Shown piece by piece: positions 62,959-64,000 of a stretch of DNA of 64,000 nt (the stretch's first letter is position 1; every line of letters starts with the position of its first letter). Source of the DNA: Marinobacter salicampi (GTDB lineage: Bacteria; Pseudomonadota; Gammaproteobacteria; Pseudomonadales; Oleiphilaceae); NCBI RefSeq assembly GCF_011074795.1, contig NZ_JAAMPF010000026.1, forward strand, positions 240,788 to 304,787, given 5' to 3'. The position numbers and the translations under genes were made by a program. Below the pieces are notes generated by a model that saw only the letters and a list, made by a program, of their open reading frames with translations, was not told the origin of the DNA and made no database searches.

Positions 62959-63176
62959 TGGCACTGAGCTCCTTCTGCTTTGCTCTGTAGGTTCTTTTTT
63001 TGCTCCGGGACTACCGTTAGGGTCTCCACTCGCAACCTGGCTCAAGTCTAGTGCGTGAACTAAAAAAATACGTGAAGCCAGCAATAAATATGTGATCAGG
63101 CGCGGGAATTACTTGAGCACGGACTAATGCACTGTAATCATGAGGGCCTTCGTGAATTTATGGTTGAGGTAAGGAA

Positions 63177-63743
63177 ATGGCTTTGATGGATCGTGTGATT
63201 GGCGCAACGGGCCAATGGCTTTCCCATGTGGACCCCGATGCCACCCTGAGCCGGCCGCTGGCCTGGGCCAAGAAAACCGGTGGCTACGCGGCGGTTAACA
63301 GGTTGATCGGGCTGTCGATCCCCTTCGCCACCCGCAACGGGTTCGCGGTAGAGGAAGTCCGCCCCGGTTATGTCCGCGCCCGTATCAGGCTAAAGGGCAA
63401 CAAGAACCACTTCGGCAGTCTTTATGCCGGCGCCTATTTTCTGGTGGCGGAGATACCCGGTGGTGTGTTGTCGCTATTCGACCTGGGCCCAGCCTATACC
63501 CCGATCCTGAAAGAAATGAGCTTGCAGTTTCTGAAACCGGCCTCATCGGATGTGGTGGTGGAATTCAACCTCGACAGTAAAACCCTGGACGCCATCAAAA
63601 CAGAAGCTGACAACACCGGCCGAGCTGCCTTTACACTGGAGGGTAAGCTGTTTGATACCGGCGGTGAGCACGTGGCGAACTCGACCGCACACTATCGGGT
63701 ACGCCGCAAGGGCTTTTCAGCGGAACAGCCGACAGCTGGCTGA
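63177..63743 (+). CDS. DUF4442 hotdog-fold (thioesterase-like) protein
   Basis: A 188-residue protein with a hotdog-type domain: IGLSIPFATRNGFAVEEVRP, GYVRARIRLKGNKNHFGSLY (central helix region with Asn/His and Gly-Ser), AGAYFLVAEIPGGVLSLFDL and KEMSLQFLKPASSDVVVEF. This is the DUF4442/PaaI-like class of predicted acyl-CoA thioesterases. The substrate is unknown. The ATG is followed by a second possible start at codon 4 (MDRV). AAGG lies seven bases upstream. Confidence 0.85.
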   Translation: MALMDRVIGATGQWLSHVDPDATLSRPLAWAKKTGGYAAVNRLIGLSIPFATRNGFAVEEVRPGYVRARIRLKGNKNHFGSLYAGAYFLVAEIPGGVLSLFDLGPAYTPILKEMSLQFLKPASSDVVVEFNLDSKTLDAIKTEADNTGRAAFTLEGKLFDTGGEHVANSTAHYRVRRKGFSAEQPTAG

Positions 63744-63792
63744 ATCCGGTCAAGTGTCCCGTCTGGTTAATTCGTTGACCTACTGCGAGCCT

Positions 63793-63987
63793 CTGGGGCC
63801 TCTGGCCAAGGCGCCAGTCCGCAGGTGTGGTGGTTCCACATCAAGGGGCTGGCAACACCGGCCAGAGGCCCCAGCGGCTCGCCCTTCGGGAGCCCCAGAG
63901 AGCCTTGGTAGCCGCGTTGCGCTGTCTCGATTTGGAACCACCAAACCTTCGCCATCGCGCCTAGCTATCAAGGCCCTCTGGGGCTCA
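63793..63987. repeat. Nested GC-rich inverted repeats at the right edge
   Basis: CTGGGGCCTCTGGCC (63793-63807) is perfectly complementary to GGCCAGAGGCCCCAG (63860-63874). Near 63828, TGGTGGTTCCA pairs with TGGAACCACCA near 63934. AGCCCCAGAG near 63891 pairs with CTCTGGGGCT near 63977. The 15-base arms and nested layout after the last gene resemble a REP/BIME-type or MITE-like non-coding repeat. The open frames crossing it are palindrome artefacts. Confidence 0.7.
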
Positions 63988-64000
63988 GTAGATCAGCGAA

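Overview
The window looks like chromosome of a marine gammaproteobacterium, most probably Marinobacter or a close relative. That is an inference from gene content: an ETF and ETF:quinone oxidoreductase locus with a PsrA-type operator, an RssB/RssC-like pair, a CIO-type cytochrome bd oxidase, a copper nitrite reductase, and a GNAT/carbon-nitrogen hydrolase fusion. Most of it is GC-rich core genome; one stretch (about 24.2-28.2 kb) is visibly AT-richer and looks acquired.

Layout. 0-3 kb: a minus-strand operon of fatty-acyl desaturase, SnoaL-like protein and a cut-off short-chain dehydrogenase, divergent from a renalase-like flavoprotein. 3-10 kb: an HD phosphohydrolase, a response regulator/PP2C phosphatase with its STAS partner (RssB/RssC-like control of RpoS), gpsA, sixA, a DUF1285 protein, a SlyD-like prolyl isomerase and a WrbA-like quinone reductase. 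10-14.6 kb: ETF:quinone oxidoreductase divergent from etfBA across about 700 bases that hold a perfect 20-base palindrome resembling a PsrA box, then ppiC. 14.6-24 kb: small membrane proteins, a saccharopine-dehydrogenase-like enoyl reductase, the cydABDC operon and a methyltransferase.

24.1-28.2 kb: tRNA-Leu(UAA) followed by an AT-rich island ending in a decayed copy of the tRNA 3' half. It carries a large DUF4062 plus HEAT-like protein (possible defence effector), two paralogous small secreted cysteine proteins with TTG starts, and 36-base tandem repeats fused in frame to a lipoprotein-like fragment. No integrase is visible. 28-37 kb: an XRE regulator, a GGNEF/EAL phosphodiesterase, nirK with an N-terminal cupredoxin domain behind a perfect FNR/DNR box, a short-chain dehydrogenase, an SMR pump, an unrecognised secreted protein and a SprT-like protease. 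37.6-45.2 kb: a probable stress/aldehyde module with two zinc alcohol dehydrogenases, a DUF2383 four-helix protein, a Csp-like copper-binding four-helix protein, an SRPBCC protein, a sigma-54 activator, a Crp/Fnr regulator and a KGG-repeat protein.

45-51 kb: a Baeyer-Villiger-type monooxygenase, a DUF192 lipoprotein, an ABC-2 exporter and small hypotheticals. 51-57.6 kb: a selenium-linked neighbourhood. It has a PhnC/PhnE-type ABC transporter whose binding-protein gene seems reduced to a 75-codon remnant, a SenB-type selenosugar synthase and a SelD with an N-terminal FAD/NAD oxidoreductase domain, but no SenA/EgtB homologue. 57.7-64 kb: a PilZ-like protein, the GNAT/nitrilase fusion, a chemoreceptor behind a sigma-28-type promoter, a periplasmic binding-protein-like gene, a hotdog thioesterase-like protein and a GC-rich nest of inverted repeats at the right edge.
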